A DNA stretch of 64,000 nt, from assembly GCA_019022495.1 (NCBI GenBank), contig JAFEKR010000008.1, positions 62,001 through 126,000 on the forward strand, read 5' to 3'. This stretch comes from Epichloe hybrida. Its lineage: Eukaryota; Ascomycota; Sordariomycetes; Hypocreales; Clavicipitaceae. The notes under the pieces are model-generated. The model worked only from the letters and a program-made list of their open reading frames with translations. It ran no database searches and had not been told where the DNA came from. Below, in pieces: positions 45,780-57,414 of the stretch (positions within the stretch are counted from its first letter, which is position 1; every line of letters begins with the position of its first letter). A program made the translations under genes and the position numbers.

Positions 45780-48700
45780 AAGGCCTTTCTTTATATACTC
45801 CCTTGCCTAATTAATTAGGTTTTTCTTAAGATAATCCTTTACTATCTCCGCTATATTAATCCTTATTTTATCTTCTATAATCTATTAGTTGTCCTTAGTA
45901 GCGTAGCCCTTCTATCTAATAAGGAATTTAATTCTTAATGTTTTGGTTTGCTTAAAAATCTTAATCTAATAGCTATAAATTCTCTTGATTTCCTAATGGT
46001 CTGCTTCCTACGAATTATTAAATGTAATTAGTAGAGGAGCTACCTCTTCTCTTTTAAATAGGTCTTTTCCTTAGGCTAGCTTCTAAATCTATATAGCTAA
46101 TACTACTAGATATATATGTAAATTTGGAGGGAAATCTAATTAATATACTAAGGGATTCACTTTTTCTAATACCTTATATAGCCCTGCCCTTTATAGGGAC
46201 TATTTTTTCTTTAGTTTGCTAGGTAATTTATATCCCTTGTGTAGTTATAAATATACTATGTCTCCTTTGTTAATATTAACTAGTTTATAGCGATTATTAT
46301 ATTGAATTTTGGCAAGCGCGGCTGCTATTATAATCGCTAATTGGGCCTTGTGCTAGTATAATTTTTGTAGTACTGTAATGTTGTTTGCGTTAGATCTAGT
46401 GTTAGTTATGTTATTTAGAGAGAGTAAATTAATAATACTTAGCGGACGGAAACTATATAGTAGCTTATTAGGAGCCTGCCCTATGCCTGTAGCTATAGTG
46501 TTGTTTAGCTAATACTATAATACTAGTAGTAATAATATCTATGTTATATCTAGGTCCGTTACTATATAATATTGTATTATAATTATTACTATCTGATTTT
46601 TCCTTTCCACGGTTTTATTTATCTAAGGGTAATATACTGTGCCTATAAGGAGTTTAACTCCTATATACCTAAATATCTCCCTCTATATATTAGATATAAA
46701 CTTTAGGTCTCTATTACTAATAATTTATCTTAGTAATCCCTAGTTTATAATATATAAGGCATAGAGAAGTAGTTTTACCTAAATTTCCGCTAGATATATA
46801 GTGTGCCCTAGTATTAGAAAAGTTCTCTTACTAAATAGATAATTTACTAGGTATAGTGAATTATATATAGTATACCCCTCTATTTGCTATATAGTGTTTG
46901 TGGCTAATACTTCTAGTATATTTATTATAAAATTAAGTAAAATTATATAAAAAGGTGTTAGCTTTAACTATAATAGTTGTAACTCCCTAGGCGGTTTTAA
47001 CTAATCAATAGCGTTTTCCTAATACATTATATAATAGGTAATGTACTTATAAATTTGCTAGCTTATGCGTGGAAAACAGACTAATTATAACTCTACTACT
47101 ATTCTAGTAATTCTAAAATAGTGTTAGTTATCGTGTACTAAATGCAAGATAGATTTAACCTTAGTTATTAGAATATAAAGCTGGAAAAATCTATCCCTGC
47201 TATAGTAGTATAGTAGACTATCTTTGCGTAAATCCTATCTATATAAAGGAATTCTTAGTTTAACTCTAGCATCCCTTACTACTTACCTTTCCTAATAGGC
47301 TTTTATAGCTAAGATAATTTAGCTGAATTTTTGGTCTAGCTAGTATCCTAATATAATTCTAGCCTTAAGTTTGTTATCTATGATTGCTGTCGCAATATAT
47401 TCCTTACTTGCGAAATGCGCACTTGCCTCTAATTCGTTATATTAACTCTTCTACGCTATCTCTCTATAGGTTACCTTTACTAGTAGCCTAGAAAGCGTAT
47501 CTAGGATAATATTTAATGTTCCTAGCATATGCGTTACCCTAAGATTAAATTATAATAAATAATTTGTAACTTTTGCTAGTTTTAGATTAGCCTTATCTAG
47601 ATCTATTGTTAATAGTGAGGTGTGTTTAATAATACCCTTAGCTAGAGAATAGTTAGTTAATATATTAACTACTATACTATTAGATTAAACTATTTTTCAG
47701 AGTTTCCTAACGCTCTATGTAATTATAGCTATCTTTACTTCTATTAAACCGTACCGTTTCTTAGCACGTAATATTGCCCTAGAGAGGAACAAGATTAGCT
47801 AAATCCCATTATTCTTAATGTCTTTCCTAGGGATGCTTTAACTATCCTATTTATCTTATAATTAGAAGGTATATAGGCTAAATCCTTCCTTATATACGTT
47901 AATTTTAAGGAAAAGTAGTTTCTTTAGGTCATAGTACTATAACATCTATTTCTCGCTTAGGAACGCTTTAATATCTTTAAAAGCCTTTTTCTTGTTTACT
48001 ATTAGCAAAAACGTCTTCTATTATGTCTTTTGTTTCTGTACTAGTTTCAAAATACTAGTGATTTTCTTATCCTTTTTATAGAACTCTCTTAATAGCGTAG
48101 TCTTTCGCTCCTGTAATAGTTGAATTTGTATATTAAACCATAGGATCCCATTATAAAGGAATCTAGCTATCCTAATAAAGGTTTTGAGGCTTAATAAATC
48201 GCTTAGGAAAATCATTTTTTAAAATGCTTTAAGTCTGTTATTAGTATTAGTAATTCTATCACTATTAATAACGAAACCTAGTAACTAGATGGTAGGGTAG
48301 CTAATAAACGATTTCTTTGCTGCAATTTTTATCCTGTTTTCTTTGAGGATCTTAAGCACGATGCTAAGATAATTCAAATAATCCTTAATGTTATCCAAAA
48401 AAACAATAATATTATTAATATAAACTCGAATAAAATGCTTATACTTTCGGAAAAGTTAGTCTATAAACCTTTAGGCAAAAGCAAGGGAATTTTTAAATCC
48501 TATTAGTGCCACATTCAACGCCTCGAGGCCTCGATTCGATATGACCACTATGCAGGCTTAATAGTCCCTCCTAATTAGTAACTAATGGAAAAATCCCATT
48601 CTGTTAAAAAGTAAGAAAACCTTCTTGCCATGTGTATTGTTTATAATATCGCTTTAGTCTAGTAAAGGGTATATATCTGGCATCACTACGTTATTAAGCA

Positions 48701-49900
48701 GCCTTATATTAATTACTACCCTTCCTTTCTTTTCCTAGCTAGTTTCACGCTATACTATGAACGCTAGGCACGCTATAGCCACTAGTTTATCTAAATATAA
48801 TATCTTACCCTTTAAGTGTAATTTATCATGTACTTCGTTAAGTTTGCTTACATCCTAGCCCTCTAATTAGTAAGGTCTAATTAGCCTTATTTGATATTAC
48901 TATCCCTTAACAAGGTTAATTCTTATTTTCTAGTCCTTAGGCATAGGCATAATGCCTCTGTCTTAATAAACATTATATTTATCTATTAATTTAATAAACT
49001 TACTTGCTACGTCCTAGTTAATATTAGTAACTCGTACTCTAAAGTGATTAATAACATACGGGATCTCCTCTAGGCATAAGATTCCGTAAGATAGTACTCC
49101 TATGTTAACCTTTTTTGGATTAAACTTATTATTTCCTTTGTCTAACTTATTCTCCTTCTTATTCTCTTCTCCTATAGTCTTTGTAATATCCTTGCTAAAA
49201 TAAGTATAATATACAAAAGGATTATTAACTAGATAATTAGCGTTAACCTCGCTTGCCGCTACTAGACGTGTAACCTTCTAATATTTACTAATAGTAATAG
49301 TTTTATCCGTTAGGTTATACACCACTATCTATTTCTAGCCGGATCTAGCGATTAATACATTAGGAAAAAACTTCGAATATGATTATACATAGTACACACT
49401 TATCTCTTAGTTCTCCTATACCTCCTTCTAACTAACTGCTATAGTTAACTATGTCTTTAGTGGAATTATCACTATATAAGCTATAATAACCCGTTAGTAT
49501 AGAACTTTGCTTGTTAGTTAGAATATTTCTACTTCTACTATTATATTATAAACTAACCTAAAAACTACTTTAGGATATACAAAATTGATTTTCGCTCTAT
49601 ACTTATAAAGAAAGTTTGTTCTAAGTAGTAGTTTAGGGCCTATATTTGGCATTATATCCGCTATGACTATAAAATATCTAGTGATTTCCGTTTCACACGC
49701 TACTCCTAGGAGATAAAAATCAAATATAGCTATTTTAGTAATAAAAAAGGAAGATTATACTCTAAATACTAGCTTTAGTTCCTATATTCTCTATTTTATA
49801 TTTAACCTGTTTTGCTATAACCATGCCTTATCCGCTAATATTAATAATGTCCTAGTGTTAAGGTAGATTTAATGATTCTTACCTTTATTATTGAATTTTA
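45780..49900 (-). pseudogene. Gypsy-1 pol: RT, RNase H, integrase, chromodomain
   Basis: On the minus strand near 48.43 kb the frame reads VYINNIIVFLDNIKDYLNYL, a Gypsy RT YxDD site with both Asp changed to Asn, followed by KKSFISYPT and LLGF. RNase H sequence follows (near 47.65-47.55 kb: TNYSLAKGIIKHTSLL, ILDTLSRL). The integrase core is visible at about 46.74-46.55 kb (ISNRDLKFISN, GVKLLIGTVYYPQINKTVER). A chromodomain closes the frame at about 45.96-45.79 kb (TLRIKFLIR, KGYATKDN, IAEIVKDYLKK). RIP-type stops are frequent. Confidence 0.85.
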
Positions 49901-52446
49901 AAGGAATTTTCAAATATATATTTACTCTCTTCCTATTATATTTAACCTCCTAAGGTCTTATAATGGCTTTAATTACTTGTCTAGGCGTGAGTTGTTTTGG
50001 TTTAATTACTTCTATTTTAGTAATTACTATATCCGCTTCTTTGCTACTGTTTTTTATAAAATAAGTTTTAATAAAGTTAGATTCCTATATTCCAGATTTA
50101 TTATTCTCCTTATTAAAGACCTTTCCTTCCTTAGCTATATAGTAACCGCATTCCTAGAGATAGGTTTTATACTATTATGCGTCAGAATCGTTATTATATA
50201 CTATAATATAGGTATACTCCTTTTCCTTAGTAAGCGGTTTTTCCTAGCGTTAATAATACCTAGGTTACTATTAGCCTCTAGTGCCTAAAGGTCCTTGGCT
50301 TTAAGAATATTATTTTTCTAGTTAATCTTATACCCTTTCTTACTAGCTTTAGTTAAAACTAGGTTACTCCCCTTAATTCTCTTAAGTTTTATTTTACTAA
50401 GGCTTTTAGTTTTGCCTTTTAGTAAGTTAATTTTACTAATATAGCCTAGGTTAGAAAAATCCTAAGGATCCTTACTAGTTCCTATTATCCTATTAGTATT
50501 ATAGATTTCTAGGCTAGAATCGCGTATTTATTAGCCTATTCTAGTTAGCTTATATCTTATTTTTATTATCTTCTAACTTACTATTAGATTTATCTATATT
50601 AAAATAGACTTTAAGCTTTCCTTTGCTTTTTTTATCTTTTCCTTATCCTTTACTATATAGGTGATTACGTAGGTTACGTCTCTTATTATTCACTATAGTA
50701 ACATATGCTAATCTTGTATTCTTGTGAGTTAGTATTAGATATATCTGTTGTAATCCTAGATAAAGCTTAAGGTATAAATATATTAGGAGCTAATAGTTAG
50801 TTATTTTGCTATTAGCTCTTATATATTAGAAAATTTTTGATATAAATTTATGAAAAGATACTTTATTAAGGATATCTTCTTTAGTGTACTTTGCCTTATT
50901 AAGCCACGCTATTATATCCTATACTTAAATGCTAAATTCCTTTTGTACTATAGTAAATACTAATAATATATTATTAAATATGGTGGCTTGTTTGTTTACA
51001 TTAAGATATTATCTATACTATACTATTACGTCTCCTTAGAATAGCGTCTAGATCTTCTTTTAGATAATATCTTATTAGCTAGGGTTAGCATAATGTAAGT
51101 AGTCTTTAATAGCCTAGACCTATAATTTAATATTATGAAAGATAGTCTGTTTCCTATTGTAAGTAATAAGGTTAGTACTAGCTTCTTCTAGTTTATTATA
51201 AGGCTTAAAATATCTTATATCTATGATTTTCTATGTTAAATCCGCATTTTGTTCCGTTGCCTCTGTTTGTTAATTGTACTAGTCTTAATCTAACGCTAGA
51301 TCCGCTCTTCCTTGATAACTGGGATTGATGTGCTATCCCTGGTCTGGTTAATATGGGGTTAGCTGCGGCGGATTATACGGATTTAACTACTACTATTGGA
51401 TTCCTAGCTAGTATAGTAGTATTATTAGTTACGCCGCTAGTCCGGACTAAGTATTTAAGTGACTATTGTGTTAACCCTAGTTGCTTAGTGGATATACTAT
51501 TCTTTGCGTGGGATTCTATGCTAATAGTGTTAAACCTGCTAAGGTAGTAGCACTTTATAAACCTCTGATTTTAAATATTAATCTTAACGCTAGATAGTCT
51601 ATTTTATTTACTACCTAGCTTAACATAGCTTATTGCATAGCCTATTACTACTCTATTATTCCTTATAAGAGCTATATAGTGTTATATTTATTTGCCTTAG
51701 CGTGTGTTTCTCCTAGTTCTAATACGTTTCCTAAAGGTTCTAGCTATAGATCCTATAGATTTAGCTTAGTTAGAGGGCTAGGGGGTTCTATGCTTAGTCT
51801 AGTAGTGTTGTTTTTAGAGTAGTTTATAATCCCCTTTCCTTTATTAATTTTGCCTATCTCTATTATGCTTAGACTAGTAGTATTGTTTTTAGGGTAGTTT
51901 GTAATCCCCTTTCCTTTATTAATTTTACCTATCTCTATGCTCCTTTTGGTTCTAGTTATAGTGTTACTATTAGTAATACTAGTAATACTTTTAGATTATT
52001 ACCCTAAAGCTTTGCTTCCTTCTAATTTAGTAGAATTATTAAGGAATCCTTTAGATTTAGCCTTAGAGATGTAGTTCCTAACTTAATTCTGAATAATGCG
52101 TATAGTTTGCGTATTAATTAGATTCTAGTGAATAGGTAGCTCCTAAGATATTAGCTATTCTTATCTCCTTATAATTCCGTTATTGAATTCGTAGTGTGTA
52201 AGTTTATATAAGTCCTTCTAATTACTAATCCTAATAAGTTTTTATTTTTAATGTTTAAAATCCGGATTTATGTTATTAAAAGTCTAGAACTAATAAATAA
52301 GGCATAATTTGCTCTTAGTGACTAGGAAAGTGTTAAAAGTGTTTGGTTCTCTATATTAACGCTATAGATAATTGGTTTTAGATATATAGGTATTATATCT
52401 AGGTTACTAGAGATACGTAACAAAAGAATCTTTAATTACTACTACT
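49901..52446 (-). pseudogene. Gypsy-1 gag/protease region, poorly resolved
   Basis: This lies between the RT and the 5' LTR of Gypsy-1 in minus orientation, where gag and protease are expected. The minus strand shows protein-like stretches, for example near 51.5-51.3 kb (LGLTQ, VRTSGVTNNTTILARNPIVV), with RIP-type stops. No zinc knuckle was identified. A plus-strand frame at 51353-51547 is a shadow of this. A local near-duplication occurs at about 51786-51930 (CTTAGTCTAGTAGTGTTGTTTTTAG-type units). Confidence 0.45.
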
Positions 52447-52653
52447 TATTATATGCTAGCTTTGCATGTTATTAGGTCAAATCCGTTAGAGGGGCTAATA
52501 GATTCGTAGGTTTGTGAGTTATGCTAAGTTTACTTATAAAAGCTACTCTTAGGGGTAGGTTTAGATATTAGAAGTAAGTTAATTCCTCTACCTATGATGC
52601 TAAACTCGTTCTTATCCTTCTTGTTGGTGGCTAAGCAGTTTCGCCACGTAACA
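52447..52653 (-). repeat. Right LTR of Gypsy-1
   Basis: 207 bp. The inner end is AT-shifted (TATTATATGCTAGC), while the outer end is nearly unmutated (GTTTCGCCACGTAACA). Confidence 0.93.
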
Positions 52654-53982
52654 CTAACTATGCTAGTCTTCGGAGGCTACCCACGGATAACAGACGAGTC
52701 GCCGCCAAGCGTCTCTATCATTTAACATGCTAAGGCAATTCGCAAGGTAACGGACGAAGTCCAATATCTTCTAGCTTCGCGGTAGGTCTGTAATACCCTT
52801 AGAGCCTGGAATAGCCCTAATATAGCGCTTATATATTAGCTGCCCCTATAGGCTAATATACGTGTATAGAGAGAGAAAGGTAGCTAGCATAGCCTATATA
52901 AGCTACTTACCACTAACAGAGAGACCTATACTATTAATATACCCTATAGCCTAGTGAAGTTTTACTCTATAGTAGTAAAGCCCTATTATAAAGACCTATG
53001 TATTATAGAGGGACTAGAGTAGTAAGAGATAAAGCCCTATAATACGCCGGAGTAGCAGGAGATAAAGCCTAGTAACATAAAGGAAGAAGTAACTATATAA
53101 CTAACTACTACTAATAAAAGAGATTCTCTAACAGAAGATAGTAAAGAGCTATAGATACTAGCTAAGAGAAAGTAAGGGAGACTAAGAAAGGCCCTTATAG
53201 TGTAATTTATAAGTGTAAGAGAGTCTAATAAAGAGGCTTATAAAGCCTAAAAGGCCCTAAGGGGAAGCTATTAAGTTAAAGACTTATTACTATGCCCTAA
53301 AGAAATAAAAGTAAGGAAAAGAAAACCTTATAGCCCTAAGAAGAACATTAGCCTAGTTTAGCTCTATATACTTATAAATAAAGATCAAGAGGAGGCCTTT
53401 ATTTAAGAGATTATAACTAGAGGGATACTAAGTATAGTATTCCTCATAGCGAAGGAAGAGGCTAATTAGAACCTTACCCTTTAGCTCTGCTAAGAAGGAA
53501 GGATTATAACCCTAGGAAAACCCTTTAAGCAGTCTAATTAAGCTAAGATTAACACTCTGTAAGCTCGTAATATGTTTAAATTCGTTAAGTTTAACCTAGC
53601 GAAGCATAGAGGTCATAGAATCTTCAATTCTTATATAGTTAAAGAGATTAAAGGCAAAGGAACGGATTTGCTATACAAGAAATCTTGTCTTATTATATAA
53701 GGCTATAATAACAAAGGAAAGGAATTTATCCTGACGCAATCGCTAACAATACAACAAGCAAGCTAACGACTTATCGTAGCTATCGCTCCATTATTAAGAA
53801 AAAGAGGCATTTACCTTTAGATTCGCAATATTACGCAAGCCTACACTCAATCGCACACAATGCTAATGAGGCTAATTATTATGAGACTGCTAAAGCAAAT
53901 TACATATCTCTTTCTAGAAGGGACTATAATTAAATTAATCAGACCTCTTTACGGGATTACAGAGGCCGGAACCTACTAGTAG

Positions 53983-54456
53983 TGTGTGGCTAGGAATATG
54001 ACCCCTAGAGACCTCTCTCACAAGACCTCTAGCCCCTTAGACCTCGGATCGATCGGATTGTCGGATCAATTCAACCACATTGGATCCGGCCTAGCCCCTG
54101 ACCCCCTAGCTAGATAAAAGCCCTAGATTCCCTCCCTTTCATAGAAAATCAACTCTCCCTTCGTTGCCTTTGGCTTGGATTGTTCAAATCGAGATTTTAC
54201 CTGTGTTTTCCTGAGATGAATATGAGCTTATTTGAGATTATTTGAGATTATCTAGCTGCCTAGCTAGGCAGCTTTTCCTAGCTTCGATCCTCGCGATGGA
54301 TCGCAAATATCGCAGACCTAGATCCCGATATCTAGGTTTAATTGCTGATATCGTCGAATTCGTCAATACCGTCAATATCGTCATTTTCGTCATTATCATC
54401 ATTATCGTCAGATCTCTCTTTTCCGTTGTTTTGGGGTGGTTGTTTTGCCCCGACAA
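53983..54456. repeat. Probable solo LTR, hardly RIP-mutated (TSD AGTAG)
   Basis: A 474-bp insertion in Copia-A, absent from the homologous site at about 1266 of the window. It starts TGTGTGGCTAGG, ends CCCCGACAA and is flanked by AGTAG (53978-53982 and 54457-54461). It has balanced base composition, a TATA-like AGATAAAAG near 54112 and no coding sequence. It contains a perfect 20-bp palindrome at 54254-54273 and CGTCAATATCGTCATTTTCG-type short repeats at 54355-54410. Solo-LTR status is inferred from size, TG start, 5-bp TSD and lack of terminal inverted repeats. No second copy is in the window, so the parent element is unknown. Confidence 0.65.
54254..54273. other. Perfect 20-bp palindrome
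   Basis: AGCTGCCTAG followed by its exact reverse complement CTAGGCAGCT, inside the solo LTR. It may be a transcription-factor site or hairpin of the parent element. Confidence 0.9.
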
Positions 54457-55704
54457 AGTAGGTAACGTACTTCTATTACCATAGGGATAACCTTAATATA
54501 ATAACCTTAACCTATAATCCTTGCTTATTAATTATAGCCCTAAATAATAAGAATCTCTTTGGCATCATTAGAATGCAAACCAATAATACATTAGGCCTAA
54601 GTAACAATAACTTCTTCTAAAAAGAAGAGAAAGAGCTCTAGAAGGCTAATTTCATAGCTAAAGAAAAGCAATAATTAACCGCCAAGAACCCCCTTATCTT
54701 TAACAGCTATATCTTAACCTAGAACACTAATAATTCGCTAATCTTAACCTAGAAAGGTTAGAGTTAGAAGATTAAGGAAGTTAATCCTTAATCCTTAATA
54801 GTAAAGCAAGATTACATAGAGTAATAAGCGTAAGGAAGCTACATCGTAACTATATGTTAACTAGAGGCTTTATACGACCTATTAATTGTAGCTTAACACT
54901 AAGAACCCTCTAGGGAAGATATTACATGCCTTAATAAACGCCTTAAATAGTAGATTAAGAATTAATAACGCGGACTGCGATATATTCCTTTAGTTCTTAA
55001 AAAGGCAAAGCTCTTTATATTTATAGATAGATCGCTTGCTAATAACAAGGATTTGAGCTTACAGATTAGATACGTGATTGTGATCAGCAACAAGATAATA
55101 CAAGATAACAATACCTTTATTATAAAAGGTAATATTATCACGTATAGCTTAATAAAGAGCAAGAGAGTTACTTATAGCACGCTTACCTCTAAGTTATATA
55201 GTATAGTTTAAGGCGTAGATATTGCCTACGCGATTTCCATAACTCTACATTAGATTACGGACTAATTAAAGATGCCTTAAATTCCTATAATTCTCTATAC
55301 TAATTCTTTTTTATTATATAAATATCTTGTGAAGCTAGGAACCATAAAGGAGAAGAGACTAATAATTAATATCATAGCTCTTCATTAATTATACGAAAGG
55401 CATGAGATCTACGAAGTCAGGTGGATTAATAGCAACGACAATCCGGCAGATGTAATAATAAAAGCATTGCTAAATTTATTACTTTTCTCTTTGATTAATT
55501 TAAATGAATTAATGATTTATGTTAAAGGATAGGTAAAGAGACCTATGATATTAGGAAACAGGAGCTTAGGTAAGGAATAATAGATTAATTTAATTAACTA
55601 ATGCCATAACGGCTAATCAGAGCAGCGGATTCCTATTAAGGGATTTACTTGTGTACACTTTCCTTTAATCTGATTTTTATTGCGTTTTTAAGCTCTTTAG
55701 CCAT

Positions 55705-55720
55705 GAAGGAAAAAGAGAGA
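55705..55720 (+). promoter_or_regulatory. Polypurine tract of Copia-A
   Basis: GAAGGAAAAAGAGAGA lies seven bases before the 3' LTR, as expected for the plus-strand primer of a plus-oriented element. The window-edge copy has the same tract at 2514-2529. Confidence 0.75.
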
Positions 55721-55727
55721 TTGCTAG

Positions 55728-55985
55728 TGTTAATTCCTTTAGATTTTCATTGGTTTAATCGTGGCTAAAGACCAGACTAATTATAGGTCTAGCGCGATGC
55801 ACGCGATATAATTAGCTGCATCAATTCGCCACCCCCTTTTATGCCCTACATACGGATTTCGCCCACTTTTCTAGCATCTAGACTTTCCCTCTCTTCTCCC
55901 TCTTTCCTAGCTAGCTAACTATCTATCATTGACTTCGAATTTATACGGGATTTATTACCTGCGCAGGACCTTGGTGCATCCAACA
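55728..55985 (+). repeat. 3' LTR of Copia-A
   Basis: 258 bp, TGTTAATTCC to GCATCCAACA, followed by the AATAC duplication. Confidence 0.93.
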
Positions 55986-56038
55986 AATACATTATAATAC
56001 AATACAATACAATACATTATAATACATTACAATATAAT

Positions 56039-56344
56039 TGTTGGATTCACAGGGTATTGAATTCAATGTAATACAGTCGTGAGCCCGAAGAATAGTATTG
56101 TTATCGATTATCTATTCTAGGCTACGTTGTCTGTTGTTATGATTGATTAAGTTCTTCAAAAGAGAGGTAAAAAGCTAGAAGTTATAATACATAAAGGGAA
56201 AAGGGGTTACGCGTTTATGTCCCTATATTTCCTAGCTAATTAACATGCTAGGTTATAGGTCACGTGTGGGGTCCGCGCACGGCCTAAGCTTCTACTAGGT
56301 AATTATAGCTATGACGCGCGATTAATATTACCTTTATTCTAATA
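56039..56344 (-). repeat. 3' LTR of Copia-B copy e
   Basis: 306 bp, TGTTGGATTC to TTCTAATA, paired with 62144-62449. Confidence 0.92.
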
Positions 56345-57174
56345 CTAGAACTTCTCTTTTTTAATATAATTATTAACACATAATATTAATTGCAGAAATA
56401 AAAAAGAAAGATAGATTAAGAATATAATTAATAGGGGATATAAGGAAAAGAACTTATAGCCTGTTTAGGCATATAGTTGCTAATAAAAGGGAAATAATAA
56501 TCTTGCTTAGCCTATAAGCCTATGTAAGGATAAGTAGGTCCTTCTAAATCCCTTCTTTTCCTTAAAATAATATATATACTACACCTTAGTATATATATAA
56601 TATCTTCCTCCTCCTTAGCAATACCTTTATCCTCCTATACACTACTATTAATTTCTATAGTTTACTAGGAGGGCCTAGTAGGCTAGCATGGTTATAGCTA
56701 CTAGGGATATTAACTATAAGGGCGTAAATCCCCTACGTATTACTATCCTATCCCTATAGCTATTCTCCTAGAGAATTACCTTTTTCTCTTACTATATATA
56801 TATTACGCGTAGGTAACCTATCTCTCTATTTAGATAGTTATTTAGTTAGTTAAGATAAAGCTCTTAAGGGCCTTATTAGGTAATACCTTTATAAAGGTAT
56901 TAGCTAGGTTATTCTCTCCGTTAATCTATTAGATCTTATAAAGTTCTTAGCGTTTATATAACTATTAAAGGGCTATAATATTAATTATTAGGCGTTTCTC
57001 CTTTATTATACCAAGCTTAATAAGGCACTTATATAAGGAGTATGAATTCGTATATGTAATAACCAGGATCTTCAGGAGCTTTAGTTAGTTAGTAACTAAG
57101 TTTAGGGTAGTTATAATTATATAAGCTATATTAACACTAGCTACCATGCTATAGACTTCCAAGGCAAGCACGCT

Positions 57175-57414
57175 TTACATAACTCTCTTGCTCTTTATTA
57201 AGCTAAAGTGCATAATATTGCCTTTAATTGTGAACTTACTATCGGTGTAGTCTTCGTTTGCTAGGACGAGTACATATCCTAGTTGTGAGGATAGGTCCTG
57301 GTTGTTAGCAAAGGATCCATTTACAAAGGCGAAGAGCTTCGTCTTCTCGAGGTCGATCGTGTTGTCAGTCTGCATTCCAACGCAGGCAAAGTCGGGGCTT
57401 TCCTTCGTAGTCAT
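57175..57414 (-). pseudogene. Copia-B RNase H fragment still open
   Basis: A 79-residue open frame in copy e contains the Copia RNase H motif series LFAFVNGSFANNQDLSSQLG, then VLANE, then FTIKGNIMH and SLIKSKRV. The N-terminal about 20 residues (FACVGMQTDN) come from upstream pol sequence brought next to it by the internal deletion. The bases from about 57290 to 57420 are markedly less AT-shifted than the rest of the element. It is a fragment, not a gene. Confidence 0.8.

Larger units (their letters stand above)
35357..52653 (-). mobile_element. Gypsy-1 chromovirus, 17.3 kb with a nested insertion (TSD CTAAC)
   Basis: LTRs 35357-35563 and 52447-52653 are each 207 bp with inverted ends TGTTACGTG/CACGTAACA, flanked by CTAAC at 35352-35356 and 52654-52658. 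The interrupted Copia-A sequence is continuous in the window-edge copy at about 508-515. Net of Gypsy-2 the element is about 10.7 kb, long for a fungal Gypsy. Reading right to left on the minus strand: gag region, RT (about 48.4 kb), RNase H (about 47.6), integrase (about 46.5-47.1), chromodomain (about 45.8-46.0), then an extra reading frame (42.85-45.4) before the left LTR. Confidence 0.93.
52659..55704 (+). pseudogene. Copia-A pol, second part (integrase end, RT, RNase H)
   Basis: This is the continuation of Copia-A after the Gypsy-1 insertion. Its first about 150 bases are nearly unmutated (CTTCGGAGGCTACCCACGGA). RNase H sequence lies near 55.1-55.2 kb (GNIITYSLIKSKRVTYSTLT). It is interrupted by a solo LTR at 53983-54456. 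Compared with positions 500-2500 of the window it retains about 550 extra bases near 53.05-53.6 kb, including a GAGTAGxAxGAGATAAAGCC repeat. The end of the frame is ADxITKALLNLLLFSLINLN-like. Confidence 0.8.
31430..55985 (+). mobile_element. Copia-A, complete, in X2 (TSD AATAC), carrying Gypsy-1
   Basis: LTRs 31430-31687 and 55728-55985 are each 258 bp and flanked by AATAC (31425-31429 and 55986-55990). X1 near 23325 shows the unoccupied site. Without the Gypsy-1 insertion (35357-52653) the element is about 7.25 kb. The order on the plus strand is LTR, leader, gag with a CCHC-like knuckle near 33891, protease/integrase up to 35356 and from 52659, RT, RNase H near 55.1 kb, polypurine tract and LTR. 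All frames are RIP-broken. The left half of the 5' LTR is nearly unmutated. Confidence 0.94.

Noticed and set aside
51353..51547. 64-codon plus-strand hydrophobic frame
   Set aside because: It is the complement of the decayed gag region of Gypsy-1, whose minus strand gives protein-like sequence with RIP-type stops.
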